This document shows, piece after piece, positions 10,557 to 20,712 of a DNA stretch of 64,000 nt. Position 1 is the stretch's first letter; each line of letters begins with the position of its first letter. This stretch comes from Acheta domesticus (taxonomy: Eukaryota > Arthropoda > Insecta > Orthoptera > Gryllidae), in the NCBI GenBank assembly GCA_031308135.1, contig JAHLJT010000631.1, forward strand, positions 228,804,636-228,868,635. Reading direction: 5' to 3'. Made by a program: the position numbers and the translations under genes. The notes beneath the pieces are model-generated. The model made no database searches. It had not been told where the DNA came from and was given only the letters and a program-made list of their open reading frames with translations.

Positions 10557-10574
10557 CCCACGGTGGGAAAGCCA
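10557..10574 (-). other. Primer binding site of the Gypsy element
   Basis: Two bases inside the 5' LTR the minus strand reads TGGCTTTCCCACCGTGGGGC. This would pair with a tRNA 3' end (CCA plus acceptor stem and a T-arm read as GAGCCCCAC). The T-arm part resembles insect tRNA-Lys, but the acceptor part differs from the usual TGGCGCCC. The primer tRNA is not certain. Confidence 0.7.
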
Positions 10575-10576
10575 AT

Positions 10577-11752
10577 TGCGACTACCCTCTTGGCGGCCAA
10601 GCGCGGCCGGGGAATCTCTCTTCGTCGCCCGGTCGAAAGGTAATTAGCAAAAATTGTTCGCCACACAGTTTATGACTTTCGACCACGGGCGCACCACAAA
10701 AGCAAAATAAATACTGCCTCCGCAAGGCGGCTTGCACAACCCACCAAAGTTGAATAACCCCGGGCCGTCAGCTGGCTGCGAGGGTCGTCACGGGCGATGA
10801 GGCGCCGGAACTCGGGTGGGGTGCGCAGGACTGAACCAGGTATACAGCGAGGGGGCTGCTGGGGCTGGCCCAACACACAGCGCCGTCCGCTAACTGTTGT
10901 GAATGATTAGGTAATGTTTGCTCGAACGAATGATCTCCTCACTCTCGATCTATCACACGGTATTTTGGAGATCGAAGCGAGTTCGTGAATCATCTGATAA
11001 TCTCACGAGAAAAGTCCCGAATTCGAGCACAAGTCGGATATGAACACAGCACAATTCACTGTCAATTGTCCGTCACACAGCCCCGCGGTCTACAATTGTT
11101 AAAGGGGACTTGCACAAATTCTCCCAAGAAAACTCAATGTATTTTTATAAGTCCATCCAACACGAACCGAACTCTGTCTCCGGCGCCTAGTGCCACCACA
11201 AAGGCAACTTGTCCCCCCTTGACCGCTACTCGCGTCCTACCCCGAACGCAACTCGTTCGCTTCTCCCCTCGCGTCGCCTGCTCGAAGTCCCTCGAAGCTT
11301 CTTTCCCCCACCAAAATTATCCCCAAGATTCTGGAACCTTCCAGAACATTGCCTAATTCCGGCGGCTATTGGCGCAAGGGTAGTGCGTCTCAAACTATTT
11401 CTGCCCAATCGTCGAGTGTTTTTAAGGCCGAGAAATGAGAGAGAAGCTGGCTATCGCTCCCTCTCGCTTCAATTTTGCGTCAAATAGGGGCAGTTATTAA
11501 TGACTGGGGGTGTGAGGGGCTGGAAATCTCAAGGGAGGCTGGGGGGCTCTGAGCGTCGCGGAAAAATACCGGGGGGTGCCGTGCGCACGAAACGACCACC
11601 CAAGCTCCGGGACACGTGGCCATGACAAATCCAAAGTGTAGGGGGGCGGCGAGTGGCCGCCGCCCTGGCGCCGTCCGCTGACCCTCGCTGTCGTGCGACG
11701 CGGAGTAATTCTTAGGCGCGCAATTAACTGTAATATATTCGGTATCACTACA
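10577..11752 (-). repeat. 5' LTR of the Gypsy element
   Basis: 1176 bp, TG...CA. It should carry the promoter and polyadenylation signals on the minus strand. It pairs with 3588-5070 with almost no divergence. Confidence 0.95.
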
Positions 11753-11775
11753 ATATCCAGAAATCGTTATTTTTA

Positions 11776-11944
11776 CAGGTAACGACGCGAACGATAGTAA
11801 AGCCGGTGATAGTGATACTACTTATAATAGAGAGGAAACAGGTATTAGTGACAATAGAAAACATATGGATGATGAGGACAGAGCCATTCCATCCCATGAA
11901 TTCGGTGTCTCTCCATTACCGAGCGAAGACAATACCACAAATTA
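11776..11944 (+). pseudogene. Acidic reading frame, possible transposase C-terminal tail
   Basis: After TTATTTTTACAG the frame reads GNDANDSKAGDSDTTYN and continues Asp/Glu/Ser/Thr-rich to VSPLPSEDNTTN and a stop, 56 codons without interruption. Acidic, Ser-rich tails of this kind end many insect DDE transposase copies. It lies on the same strand as the HTH relic at 3255-3587, on the other side of the Gypsy element. The TTTTTACAG could also be a splice acceptor, making it a terminal exon. Both readings are tentative. Confidence 0.3.
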
Positions 11945-11971
11945 ATTTCCAAGACCGCTCGCTAGCGTCTG

Positions 11972-12011
11972 CGGTGAGGAAGACTAATGTTTTGCGGTGA
12001 GGAAGACTAAG
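11972..12011 (+). repeat. Short tandem duplication
   Basis: GCGGTGAGGAAGACTAA occurs twice in a row, separated by TGTTTT. It lies directly before the inverted repeat at 12018. Confidence 0.8.
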
Positions 12012-12017
12012 ACGAAC

Positions 12018-12375
12018 AGACGGACGTTTTCCTTCCAACTGTTTTTTCGGTATCAAGGACCCACAGAAGAGGTGTTCTGGCTACACCACGTGTTAGGGGA
12101 TTTTTTTCTTAATTTCGCAACTGGTTTTATCCACTTTTTACTTTCCCGGAGTGATATACGTAGTATAGGTAAAGTTACGTAATGCTACGCAAAAAATGGT
12201 CAATTTTCGGCGGAAAAAAATTAATTGCCGGGCCGTGAAAACGAATAAGTGGATAAAACCAGTTGCTAAATTAAGAAAAAAATCCCCTAACACGTGGTGT
12301 AGCCAGAAACAATGTTTTCTAGGTCCTTGATACCGAAAAACCAATTGAAATGAACACGTCCGTCTGTCCGTCTGT
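12018..12375. repeat. Long inverted repeat (fold-back) of the dispersed head repeat
   Basis: The left arm (12018-12145: GACGGACG, TTTTTCGGTATCAAGGACCC, CACCACGTGTTAGGGGATTT, TGGTTTTATCCACTT) recurs inverted at 12248-12375. A ~100-bp centre contains ATACGTAGTATAGG. Single-arm copies occur at 22440-22680 and 58690-58950. Arm identity is high but imperfect. Probably a MITE or fold-back derivative. Confidence 0.8.
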
Positions 12376-12990
12376 GAACACTGCTAGCGCCTAAACCATA
12401 CCTACGATTTCTTCCAAAATGAATATTCCCCGGTCGATCTGATTCTAGTCGAAACTTTGAGATTTTGAAAACGATTCTTCAAAATTTGGGGGTACTTTAT
12501 ATGAAGCACCCCGGGGATTTTCAAAATTTTCTCAAAAAGGGCTACAATTTTTTTCTTTAAATATCTTGTATGAATAGACTAAAATACACTTATTAACATG
12601 GCATAGGTCCGATTTTCACGGATAACTCTGATTTTTCGAAAATTGTGGAAGTTTGAATTTTTTTCGGCGTCTTTCTCCAACTACAAAATTGAAGATAGAG
12701 ATTTTTCCTTCAATTTTTTTTTCTTGATAGTGAGTTCTTTCTTTAAGGTCACGTACATTTTTTTAAAAAAATTTTAGTAGTTTTCGCGCAATATTGCGTG
12801 CAATTTAAAAAATGATTTTCTGAAAAACGACTCCAAATTTTTTCTTTAAACTTTTGGCGAAGATAATGCTAAATATACTCTATCAGATAACATAAACTTC
12901 ATACTGGTCAACACGTTGGTTTTTTCAAACATTACAAAAATGTAAATTTTTTGATTTGCCTCTCACGTCGTCAACATGTACATTATAGAT
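12376..12990 (+). repeat. Dispersed repeat, full head-to-monomer copy
   Basis: Collinear with 34100-34720: CTAGCG(C/T)CTAAACCATA, CGATTTCTTCCAAAATGAAT, TTCAAAATTTGGG, GCATAGGTCCGATTT, TCGGCGTCTT, GAAGATAGAGATTTTTCCTTC, then ACGTCGT. No coding capacity. The two copies show that the family has a defined order of segments. Confidence 0.85.
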
Positions 12991-13869
12991 GTGTTTATTT
13001 GCTTAGTGCGTTTCTTTATACATAAGCTTCAAAGTATCTCCAATGACGGTTTATGAAATGTCCATAAGTGCTCCATAATAAAGGAACAAAATTAGCAAAT
13101 TTTCTGAGAAGTTCGAACGAATTATTCTCAACAATGACAAAAAGTTCAGTTCTCTCCCATATTCCAGAAGCTTGATTTCGGCCACGATATTTGGGGCCCA
13201 AAAATCAAAATAATTCTGAAAAATGTAGGTGTTGTTTAATCACACAAAATGAAAAGTATGCATTGCACTGAAACGAAAAGTAAACCATCGCGTCAATTGA
13301 AACGTTTTCTAAATATTTTGTTTTATAACATTTTCTCGAATTGTTGTAAAGATTCCCGCAAATGTGATTTTTCCACCTATTGTATATGATCAAAGAGGGA
13401 CAGTGATTTTGAAATTGAATTGGTTACCATGACAAGAAAGTTGTTATTAAACAATGTGAGTTTATTTCTCGATTCAGAAAATGAACACGGTAGATTTATC
13501 TCTGAAATTTAGAATTAAAAATAAGTATATGTGTGTGTATCAGTCAAAATACATATTAGTGTTGTGGATTTAGGGTCATCGTAGTGTATTATTTATATTG
13601 TTAGTTTATTTCATGTGTATTTTTCGAATAATTTCATTACTGAAATCCTTCGCTTGCTTATTTGTGCCGAAAGTCAAAGAAGTTCGTAAGTATTTGGCAA
13701 TTTTACGCTACATTTGATAATGAATGATAAAACTATAATTTGCATTTATAATTTTTTATTTGTAGTTAAAATATTTTGTTTAGTCATGCTATAGCTTTCC
13801 CTGTTTCAAAGTGTTTGAAGTAATGTTCATTTGTGGTAATATTTACATTAGTGCGATTTGTTCACATTA
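12991..13869. other. No gene recognised
   Basis: AT-rich. Short minus-strand frames at 13016-13393 have no recognisable motifs, are not in a conserved arrangement, and have no splice context I would trust. Confidence 0.4.
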
Positions 13870-14060
13870 TTGTATTTACGAGTACATTTGCTTTAAATAA
13901 TGTCTAGTAAATTTTCTCGAGAACTCAACCGTTTTCTGTAAAAACTAGCTCAAAATTTCGCATTTTCAGAAACACTCAAACACAATTTTCTCAAAAAATG
14001 TTCCAATTTATTCTTCAAACTGTGATATACCAATTATTTAGGCAAGAAATAATTACGAAA
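13870..14060 (+). repeat. Dispersed hairpin-monomer repeat
   Basis: TTTGCTTTAAATAATGTC, TTTTCTCGAGAACTCAACCG, CATTTTCAGAAACACTCAAA, matching 20040-20180 and 21500-21650. Confidence 0.8.
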
Positions 14061-15080
14061 AAGATGGCATATTGGGTTTTTACAAGCAAAGAGTAGACGA
14101 TCGCATGTGGTTGCTAGGGAGCCGACAAACATGAGCGAGGTTCATCTTACATCATAGGGGCGTTGAAACCAGTGGATGTGTACATGCCGGGACCGTTCGT
14201 CGATTATAATTAAAAATGACCGGATATGAGAGAGGCTTTGGAAAAAGAATTGAAGTCTGTTACTTGGGAAGTAGAAAGTTTTGACTCGCCCATTCTGTTA
14301 CGAGACAGAAAACCGAACAGGTCAGTGCTAGAGATTATTGCGTGTGAGGTCGGAAATTTCTAAGGAGTTTGAACTTTAACTTTTGTTCGTGAAAGAATAA
14401 TAGGACTCTGGATTATTATAGCTGGTACGATCGATGTTGTAATTTAATACGGGTTAATAAGGAGTGTTAAATTTTCATGAGTCAAGGACGGAACAGTAAT
14501 AGAGCTGTGCTAATAGGATTTTTGTCACAAACTGTAAAATTAAGCAGGGAATAAATCGTAGATAGGTTAGCGGAGTTTGAATCATTAAGTTCGCGGTTAG
14601 GTGCACCCCTGATGCACGAGATAGCAGTGTTCGCGACAGGTTAGGAGAGTATCGGCGATAGGGAACGAAGATCGCGGTAGAAGAGAAGAGTGGACATCTC
14701 GACGCCTGGAATTCGTCGTCCGCAGATCTTCTTGGCGCCGTCTGAGAAAAGAGCTCTGGTATTGTGAAAACTGATCAGACATTTTCTAAAGGGTCATGAC
14801 CGAACTGAACATTTATTAAAATGGCAATAGTTGCATTAGTAAGAGGAATTGCAATCATTGATTTAAAAAGTTTAAATTGAATAAACCAGTTTGTTAATGT
14901 TTGAACGAACACAAGATTTAATGATTATTATGCGATTCTGCATAATTAGTAGCTAGCAATCAATAGCCAAATATAAAAAAAACTTTCAGATGCTTCTCGT
15001 CCCCCGTATGGCGGGGGAATCGGGTTACCCAGGCAGTAAATGGTAAGCAAATGGTAGATATTGGCAATCAAATTTTAAGA
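14061..15080. other. No gene recognised
   Basis: Mixed composition, with a GC-richer patch at 14600-14760. A small perfect hairpin CCCCCGTATGGCGGGGG lies at 15001-15017. No protein family is visible. Confidence 0.35.
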
Positions 15081-16180
15081 TTAGACATTCAGTAAAAGAT
15101 ATTTGTTACAAAACTTTTCGAACGGATAGTGCTCATTGCACTCTTTAATATGACGTAAAGTTAAATTTGGGGTATTATGTTTTTGCAAAAATTACATAAA
15201 TGTAATTTTTTGAAAGATCTCTCACATCGTTACTATGCACATTTCCAGCAAATTGTAAACACTATTGTATTTGTAAATTAATGTTCTTCAAATGGCTTCA
15301 AATGAAGTGTTCCGAAAACTCAAACATGTTCTGTGAAAAAGAGCTTGAAGTTTCGCATTTTTAGTACCGCTTAAACGCTATTTTCTTAAAAACGGCTAAA
15401 TGTTTTTCTAAGAAAATTTCCATTGAGGAAGAAGTTTAGTGTTCTTCAATATACTAAAAATTATTTCCGCTCTACCATTAGGAAACTGAAAAGTCAAGAA
15501 AATGTCAAAAAATATACTTAGGAAGGAAATAGATGGCAGCTGGCACGAGTATGTGGCAATTTCGAATATCTAGCCCAAACCCAAGGAAATAGAAAACTAA
15601 TACGGGAAAGTCTATGCCATTCTGTAGCACCACTAGTTTCTTTAAACTTTTGGTAGAGATAGTGCTAAATGTACCCTATGTGATGACATAAACTACATTT
15701 CGCTCTATTCTTTTGTTTTTTCAATAATTACATAAATGTGATTTTTTTAAAGATCTCTCACCTTTAATATGCACATTACCAGCAATTTGTAAAAATTATT
15801 ATATTTGTGAATGTAAGTGCTTCAAATAACTTCAAATAAAGTATTTTGAAAATTCAAAAATTTTCTGTTGAAAAGAGCTTCAAATTTCGCATTTTTAGTA
15901 CCGCTAAAACGAAATTTTCTTTAAAACGGCACATAATTTTTAAAAGAAAATTGCCATTTAGGAGTAGGTGTTTGTGTGTTCTTTAATATTCTAAAATTAA
16001 TATTTCGTTCTACCAATAGGAAACCGAAAAATCAAGAAAATGACAAAAAAATGCAGTTTGTGCGGCGATAGATAGTAGCTGACACGAGTATGTGGCAATT
16101 CCTAATAGCTGGCCAAGACCCAAGGAAATATAAAACTAATACGGGAAATTCTGCGCCAATCTGTAGCACCACGTTTTCGT
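15081..16180 (+). repeat. Two tandem copies of the dispersed repeat with 'GTAGCACCACTAG' tail
   Basis: 15081-15652 and 15653-16180 repeat the same order: monomer with AAATTACATAAATGTAATTT hairpin, GATCTCTCAC, GCACATT, then CATTTTTAGTACCGCT, GGAAAC(T/C)GAAAA, GATAGATGGCAGCTG-like, CAAGGAAATA. The first copy ends CTGTAGCACCACTAG and the second runs into CTGTAGCACCACG. The tail resembles a terminal repeat (reverse complement TAGTGGTGCTACAG). Confidence 0.8.
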
Positions 16181-16304
16181 TTTCAGCGCCCGGCAACGAT
16201 TTTTTTCTGGCGAAAATTGGCCATTTTTTCGCGCAGCATTATATAACTTTCCTTATACTACGTATATCACTCCGCGTATACGTACGTATACGGTAAAAAC
16301 CTAA
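16181..16304 (+). repeat. Head-repeat fragment
   Basis: Contains TGGCGAAAATTGGCCATTTTTT, CAGCATTATATAACTTTCC and ACTACGTATATCACTCC, the reverse order of 12150-12230. It abuts the LINE fragment. Confidence 0.7.
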
Positions 16305-17191
16305 TAGAAAAACAAGTTGAAAGAGGAAGGAATGTCCATCTCGTACTTGTTGACCTGCAAATGGCATACGATACAGCACCATTAAATAAGTTATGGCCAA
16401 GCATGAAAGCAAGTGGTATAGAGCCAGCCTATAACAATGCTATTGATGAATGCATTATATAGTGATAATAACAGCTCTGTCAAAATGGGTAAACGACTCT
16501 CCTCAGAATTTCAAGTGAACAAGGGATTAAGACAAGGTTGCTCATTAGCCCCTCTCTTATTTAAAATATATCTTGAAAAAGCGCTTAAAAATTGGAAAAG
16601 GACGTGTAGCGGAATGGGATTGCCAATAGAAAATGATGTACTGTACACTCTGCTGTTTGCCGATGATCAAGTGGTCATAGTTGGAGACGAAGATGATGCG
16701 AGTTATATGTTTCGCAAATTACAAGAGGAGTATGAAAGGTGGGGACTCACTATAAACCTTAAAAAACGGAATATATCATAGCAGGAGGTAAAGAATATGG
16801 GGACCTGGACGTCGCTACAGGGAAAATTAAACGAAGTGAAACATTTAAGTACCTCGGAGTTACTCTCTCCTGGAAGGGAAGCAGCTCTGATGACATTTCC
16901 AACAAGATAGGACAGGGAAAGAGAGTGAAAAGACAGTTAATCTCTATTCTCTGGAACAAAAATATCACAAAACGGAAGAAGGCGCATATCTTTAAGACCA
17001 TCGTACAGAGCATGTCCAGGTTGGATCGTATTAGAAATGAAACAATAAGACAGAGGATGAACGTAGTGGGCAGCATCTTGGATTCAATTGGAACAAAACG
17101 ATTAAGTTGGTATGGGCACTTCCAGCTTATGGGAAGCAATAGGTGGCCTAAGAAGATCTGGGCATGGACACCTCCAGGGCGGTGCAGGTAG
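16305..17191 (+). pseudogene. LINE reverse transcriptase fragment with internal deletion
   Basis: Non-LTR RT pieces: RGRNVHLVLVDLQMAYDT (motif A), KGLRQGCSLAPLLFKIYL, YTLLFADDQVVIVGDEDD (catalytic FADD intact), then in another frame ETFKYLGVTLSWKG and LWNKNITKRKKAHIFKTIV. Next comes RLDRIRNETIRQRMNVV and RLSWYGHFQLMG, ending in WTPPGRCR. In relatives about 50 residues lie between KTIV and RLDRIRNE, so an internal deletion is inferred near 17015. At least two frameshifts (near 16440 and 16770). 5' and 3' ends are missing. The motifs fit an RTE/Jockey-like insect LINE; the clade is uncertain. Confidence 0.85.
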
Positions 17192-18100
17192 CATTGATTA
17201 AACCCCATTATTTTGTGGTTATTTTCAGTTCACGACACCGTAATTTTCTTCCATGAGGATGGCAACACTGATTTTTGACAAACGAGAAAAAATTAAATGA
17301 ATATCGCCCGGCAGAATGTGTTGTAAATTCTGAAGTTTTTCAGTTGTAGTGAAGTGTGAAGAATTTCATGCGTATTTTATACAAAGAATTTGCGACAAAA
17401 ATACGAAGGAAACAAGAACTGTAAATATTAAACGATACATTTCTTAAGCGTGCAAAAATCTATTTTCAATTGAATGTGATTTTACAACTTACACACATAA
17501 ACATACAAAATAGTAACCTTTTAAAGCTTATATTTGCTCGCATTCAGAACCAAAATCAGATTGAGGTTGTGGAGTTTTAAAATCTTCGAATAGAGGACAA
17601 AAATATGGAAGTATTAAGCAACTCAGGGGAATCAAATGTAGTTGTAGATGATTTTGCATCAAAATTTTCCAAACTAAAGGAGAATGATCTTCTATTAGCA
17701 TTCGAAAATAACGCACAATAACTTGCAGGTGATCATTTATGTTCATATTAGACAACAAAACGTAAAAAATACAGCTGTGCTGTCACGTCATTCATATATC
17801 TGTACCTTTTTACAGCAATTATAATTTTGAAATTGTGATATTACCAGTTCATATCCTGTTTCGAGTTAGTATGCAAGGCCATTGAGGGTTGGGAATTTTT
17901 GAATGGGAGTATAACATTAACAGCTACTACGATTCATTGGTAAGTCCAATGCCAGATACTCTAAGAACATATTTGAACAAAACTACGCATGAAAGAAATG
18001 AATAATGAAAGAAATGAAGTATGAAAGAAAGTTTCAACACATGAACATACTTTTAAAACAGTTTACAGCGTCGGCGACGCCACATTCAACCAGTATGTAT
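17192..18100. other. No gene recognised
   Basis: A short plus-strand frame at 17605-17721 lacks known motifs. No splice or repeat structure I can defend. Confidence 0.35.
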
Positions 18101-18410
18101 GTACTAAGGGACGGTAAAAAAATATGTAGTCTCATTTTCAGGTATTGCTCGGTGTTTTCGAAAATTGCAAAAAAATGTCAAGACTACAAAATTGAAGATA
18201 GATATCTTTCCCTCAGATAAGTCTGTTGTTAAAACTTATCTCTTTAAGAAGGTAATGTGTAATTTTTTATAAAAGTTACTAGTTTTGCGTAATTTCTGTT
18301 TGAAACGAATGAAACATATATGAGCGTCCCGTTCCGTCGTATATAACGATAACATTCCAATATTGCAAGAAAGCCTGTGCTGTTGTAGCACCACTAGGTT
18401 TTTTTCATAT
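18101..18410 (+). repeat. Decayed dispersed-repeat fragment
   Basis: GAAAATTGCAAAA, TACAAAATTGAAGATAGATAT and TTTCCCTCA match 12640-12720 and 34380-34460. The tail TTGTAGCACCACTAGG is at about 18391. Confidence 0.65.
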
Positions 18411-18727
18411 AACAGACCAATTATAGAATAATTCTCAGTCATGATTCATCTTTAACAATAAGCACGCTCTACTGCCAAATTGTTGTGGTTATTTAATTAC
18501 ATTCAGTTAATTACATTGACATCTAAACTTTGAAAATATATTTCATTAGTTCGTCCGTACCTTATTACAACGTGATATATCTCTATTAATTCGTATGTAT
18601 TCGTACATGCAACTTAGTAACCCTTCAGTACCAGCAAACAGTTGTACGACAAACAGAATCACATACAAATAACAGCTTGAACATTAAAGAAAAACATTAA
18701 TTTTTGTTATTTCTCTTGATCACTTAC

Positions 18728-18849
18728 CTCTCTATTAAGGTACGACCGTCCTCTGACAAATATCGAAACCCACATATTGAACTGTGATTTCCATAATCTT
18801 TTAAAACAACTACAATTTTCGGCACCCGCATTTCTTCGACTTTTAATTT
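18728..18849 (-). CDS. ppk: Pickpocket-like N-terminal exon, variant A
   Basis: Minus-strand exon between ACTATTTAG and the strong donor GTAAGTG. It encodes 40 residues including MRVPKIVVVL and SSICGFRYLSEDGRTLIER and ends with two bases (AG) that combine with the G opening exon 1004-1207 to make Arg. The cytoplasmic N-terminus just before TM1 in DEG/ENaC channels carries (S/T)(S/T)IHGxRY...ER, so position, motif and phase all agree. The gating His-Gly pair reads Cys-Gly here. If it joins 1004-1207 the intron is about 17.5 kb and contains the Gypsy element in the same orientation. The Met is aligned in both variants, so it may be the true start. Confidence 0.7.
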
Positions 18850-19252
18850 CTAAATAGTGTTGATAAATCCTTAATTATTCTGAAGGTTTCCAATGTGCTC
18901 GCTGCTAATGAACGATATGAATACAAATTAAACTTGATACTAAATCACATTGCTATGTGCTGAATTACAAGAACAGCCGAATACTCAATTTTCAGCCCAT
19001 TGCCGAATATACAGTAATATCCGTAATCAGTTCAAAAAACATTTGCAGTATGTATGCAAAGGCTTTCGTATACTCTGAACTAATGGCTTCTTTGTGCTGT
19101 CGCGTAGATGAACGGATAAGAGGGCTTTTAAAAACAATCACTGAGAATCGCGTTTAAAATCTGCGTTCGTGCCGCATGCTTCTATTTGGTATCATACTTA
19201 CAGCTGAAGCTGGGGAAAATCTGTGCCAGTCCATTTAGTAGTACCAAAGATA
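18850..19252. other. No gene recognised
   Basis: AT-rich intron or flank. The reading frame at 18957-19157 has no family features. Confidence 0.35.
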
Positions 19253-19260
19253 GGTATAGT

Positions 19261-19415
19261 CAGTGCTTGATTTATAAAATTTTAGGTCGCGGAACGCACC
19301 CCTCAATTAATTATTAATTTAATAGACATAGTTGTATATTTATAGTATAATTTAATCATTATTCCGGAGGTACCGGAACACAGTTCCGTCGCCTTCCGCC
19401 ACAAATCAAACCCTG
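19261..19415. mobile_element. 155-bp hAT-type MITE
   Basis: Ends CAGTGCTTGATTTA and (reverse complement) CAGGGTTTGATTTG. Flanks GGTATAGT (19253-19260) and GGTACACT (19416-19423) match at six of eight bases, as for an old 8-bp hAT duplication. Non-coding. Confidence 0.75.
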
Positions 19416-19423
19416 GGTACACT

Positions 19424-19979
19424 AATAACTAAAGACCGGATTCCCGTGTATTTGCTTATTTTCTTGCTAACTTCGAATAGGATGAAACCTTGACAGAAAT
19501 CACGAAAGGGACGTTATTTTTAGTGCTTGTTTTATTTTGCAAGAAATTGCACGTTTAGAGGGTTACCGCACGATATTACACGTTGTAGGTAATGCAGTCC
19601 GTTTTAGGTAACGCTGCCTGAAATTGTACATTTTGGGATTTTACTGAACGAATTTATAAGATTCATAGTTTTATTGCATAACATATAATGTTTATATTAT
19701 CAACTTGTTTCAATTTATCTTTTTCAAAAGTTCAATTTAAGAAAAAAGTGAACATAACCTAACCCAGCAATGCATTCGGGTCGTCTGTGGAACCAGAGTG
19801 CCATTTAATATGTATCAATCCTGTATTTTGTTGCCCTGTGAACTGAGCGTCTATACCTTTCATGACGCCTATTGTCTGATTAAAATTCCTGAGTGATTGC
19901 AGTTGGGATTAGGGAAAGGTAATGTTACCACGAACCAGGTCCGCGGTCCTTGCTTACAGCTGCTCAGCTTTGTTGTTTC
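19424..19979. other. No gene recognised
   Basis: AT-rich, with a CATAACCTAACCC motif common in insect intergenic DNA. Nothing else. Confidence 0.35.
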
Positions 19980-20712
19980 AAAAATTACAAAAATGTAATT
20001 TTTTGACTTGTCTCTCTCGTCGTTAATATTTACATTACATGTGCTTTAAATAATGTCAAGTAAAGTTTCTCGAAAATACAATCGTTTTCTGTGAAAAGTA
20101 GCTCAAAATTCCGCATTTTCAGAAACGCTCAAATGCCATTTACTCATATATGGCTGCAAATTTTTTCTTCAAACTTTTGTAACGGATAGGGCTAATTACA
20201 CTCTTTACTATGACGTAAAGTTTATTTTGAGTTTTTTTTGTTTTTTCAAAAATTACATAAATGTAATTTTTTTGAAAGATCTCTCATCTTTAATATGCAC
20301 ATTACCAGCAATTTGTAAAGATTATTATATTCGTGAGTGTAAGTGCTTCAAATAATCTCAAATAAAGTATTTTGAAAACTCGAAACTTTTCTGTGAAAAT
20401 GAGCTTCAAATTTCGCATTTTTAGTAGCGCTAAAACGCAATTTTCTTTAAATCGGCACATACTTTTTAAAAGAAAATTGTCATTTAGGACTAGGTTTTTG
20501 TGTTCTTTAACATTCTAAAATTAATGTTTCCGTTCTACCAATAGGAAACCGAAAAATAAAGAAAATGACAAAAATATGTAGTATGTGAGGCGATAAATGG
20601 CAGCTGATACGAGTATGCGGCAATTCCGAATAGCTAGCGAAGACCCAAGAAAATAGAAAACTAATACAGGAAAGTTTGTGCCATTCTGTAGCACCACTAG
20701 TTTTAAATCTAG
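19980..20712 (+). repeat. Dispersed repeat, two monomers plus tail
   Basis: Two diverged monomers in tandem, each with an AAATTACA...TGTAATTT hairpin (19984 and 20258), then the tail segment ending CTGTAGCACCACTAG at about 20700. Collinear with 21485-22180. Confidence 0.85.

Larger units (their letters stand above)
3588..11752 (-). mobile_element. Complete Ty3/Gypsy LTR retrotransposon
   Basis: Full structure on the minus strand: 5' LTR (10577-11752), tRNA-type primer binding site (about 10557-10574), gag, protease, RT/RNase H/integrase, polypurine tract (about 5071-5088) and 3' LTR (3588-5070). LTRs begin TG and end CA. The 4-bp ATAT at 3584-3587 and 11753-11756 is the target-site duplication. 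The LTRs differ by only three substitutions and one homopolymer indel that I could see, apart from a 302-bp insertion in the 3' LTR, so the insertion is young. Nevertheless gag and pol are broken by several frameshifts. There is no env: about 360 bp separate pol and the 3' LTR. The gene order PR-RT-RH-IN is diagnostic of Ty3/Gypsy. Confidence 0.95.

Noticed and set aside
13016..13393. Two minus-strand frames of about 60 codons
   Set aside because: No recognisable motifs. Length is expected by chance in this composition, and no trustworthy splice sites.
15001..15017. CCCCCGTATGGCGGGGG hairpin as a structured RNA or terminator
   Set aside because: A single short stem with no flanking promoter or family features; eukaryotic context makes an intrinsic terminator meaningless.
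17605..17721. Short plus-strand frame starting MEVLSNSGESN
   Set aside because: Protein-like at a glance but only 38 codons, with no motif, no repeat partner and no splice signal strong enough to call an exon.
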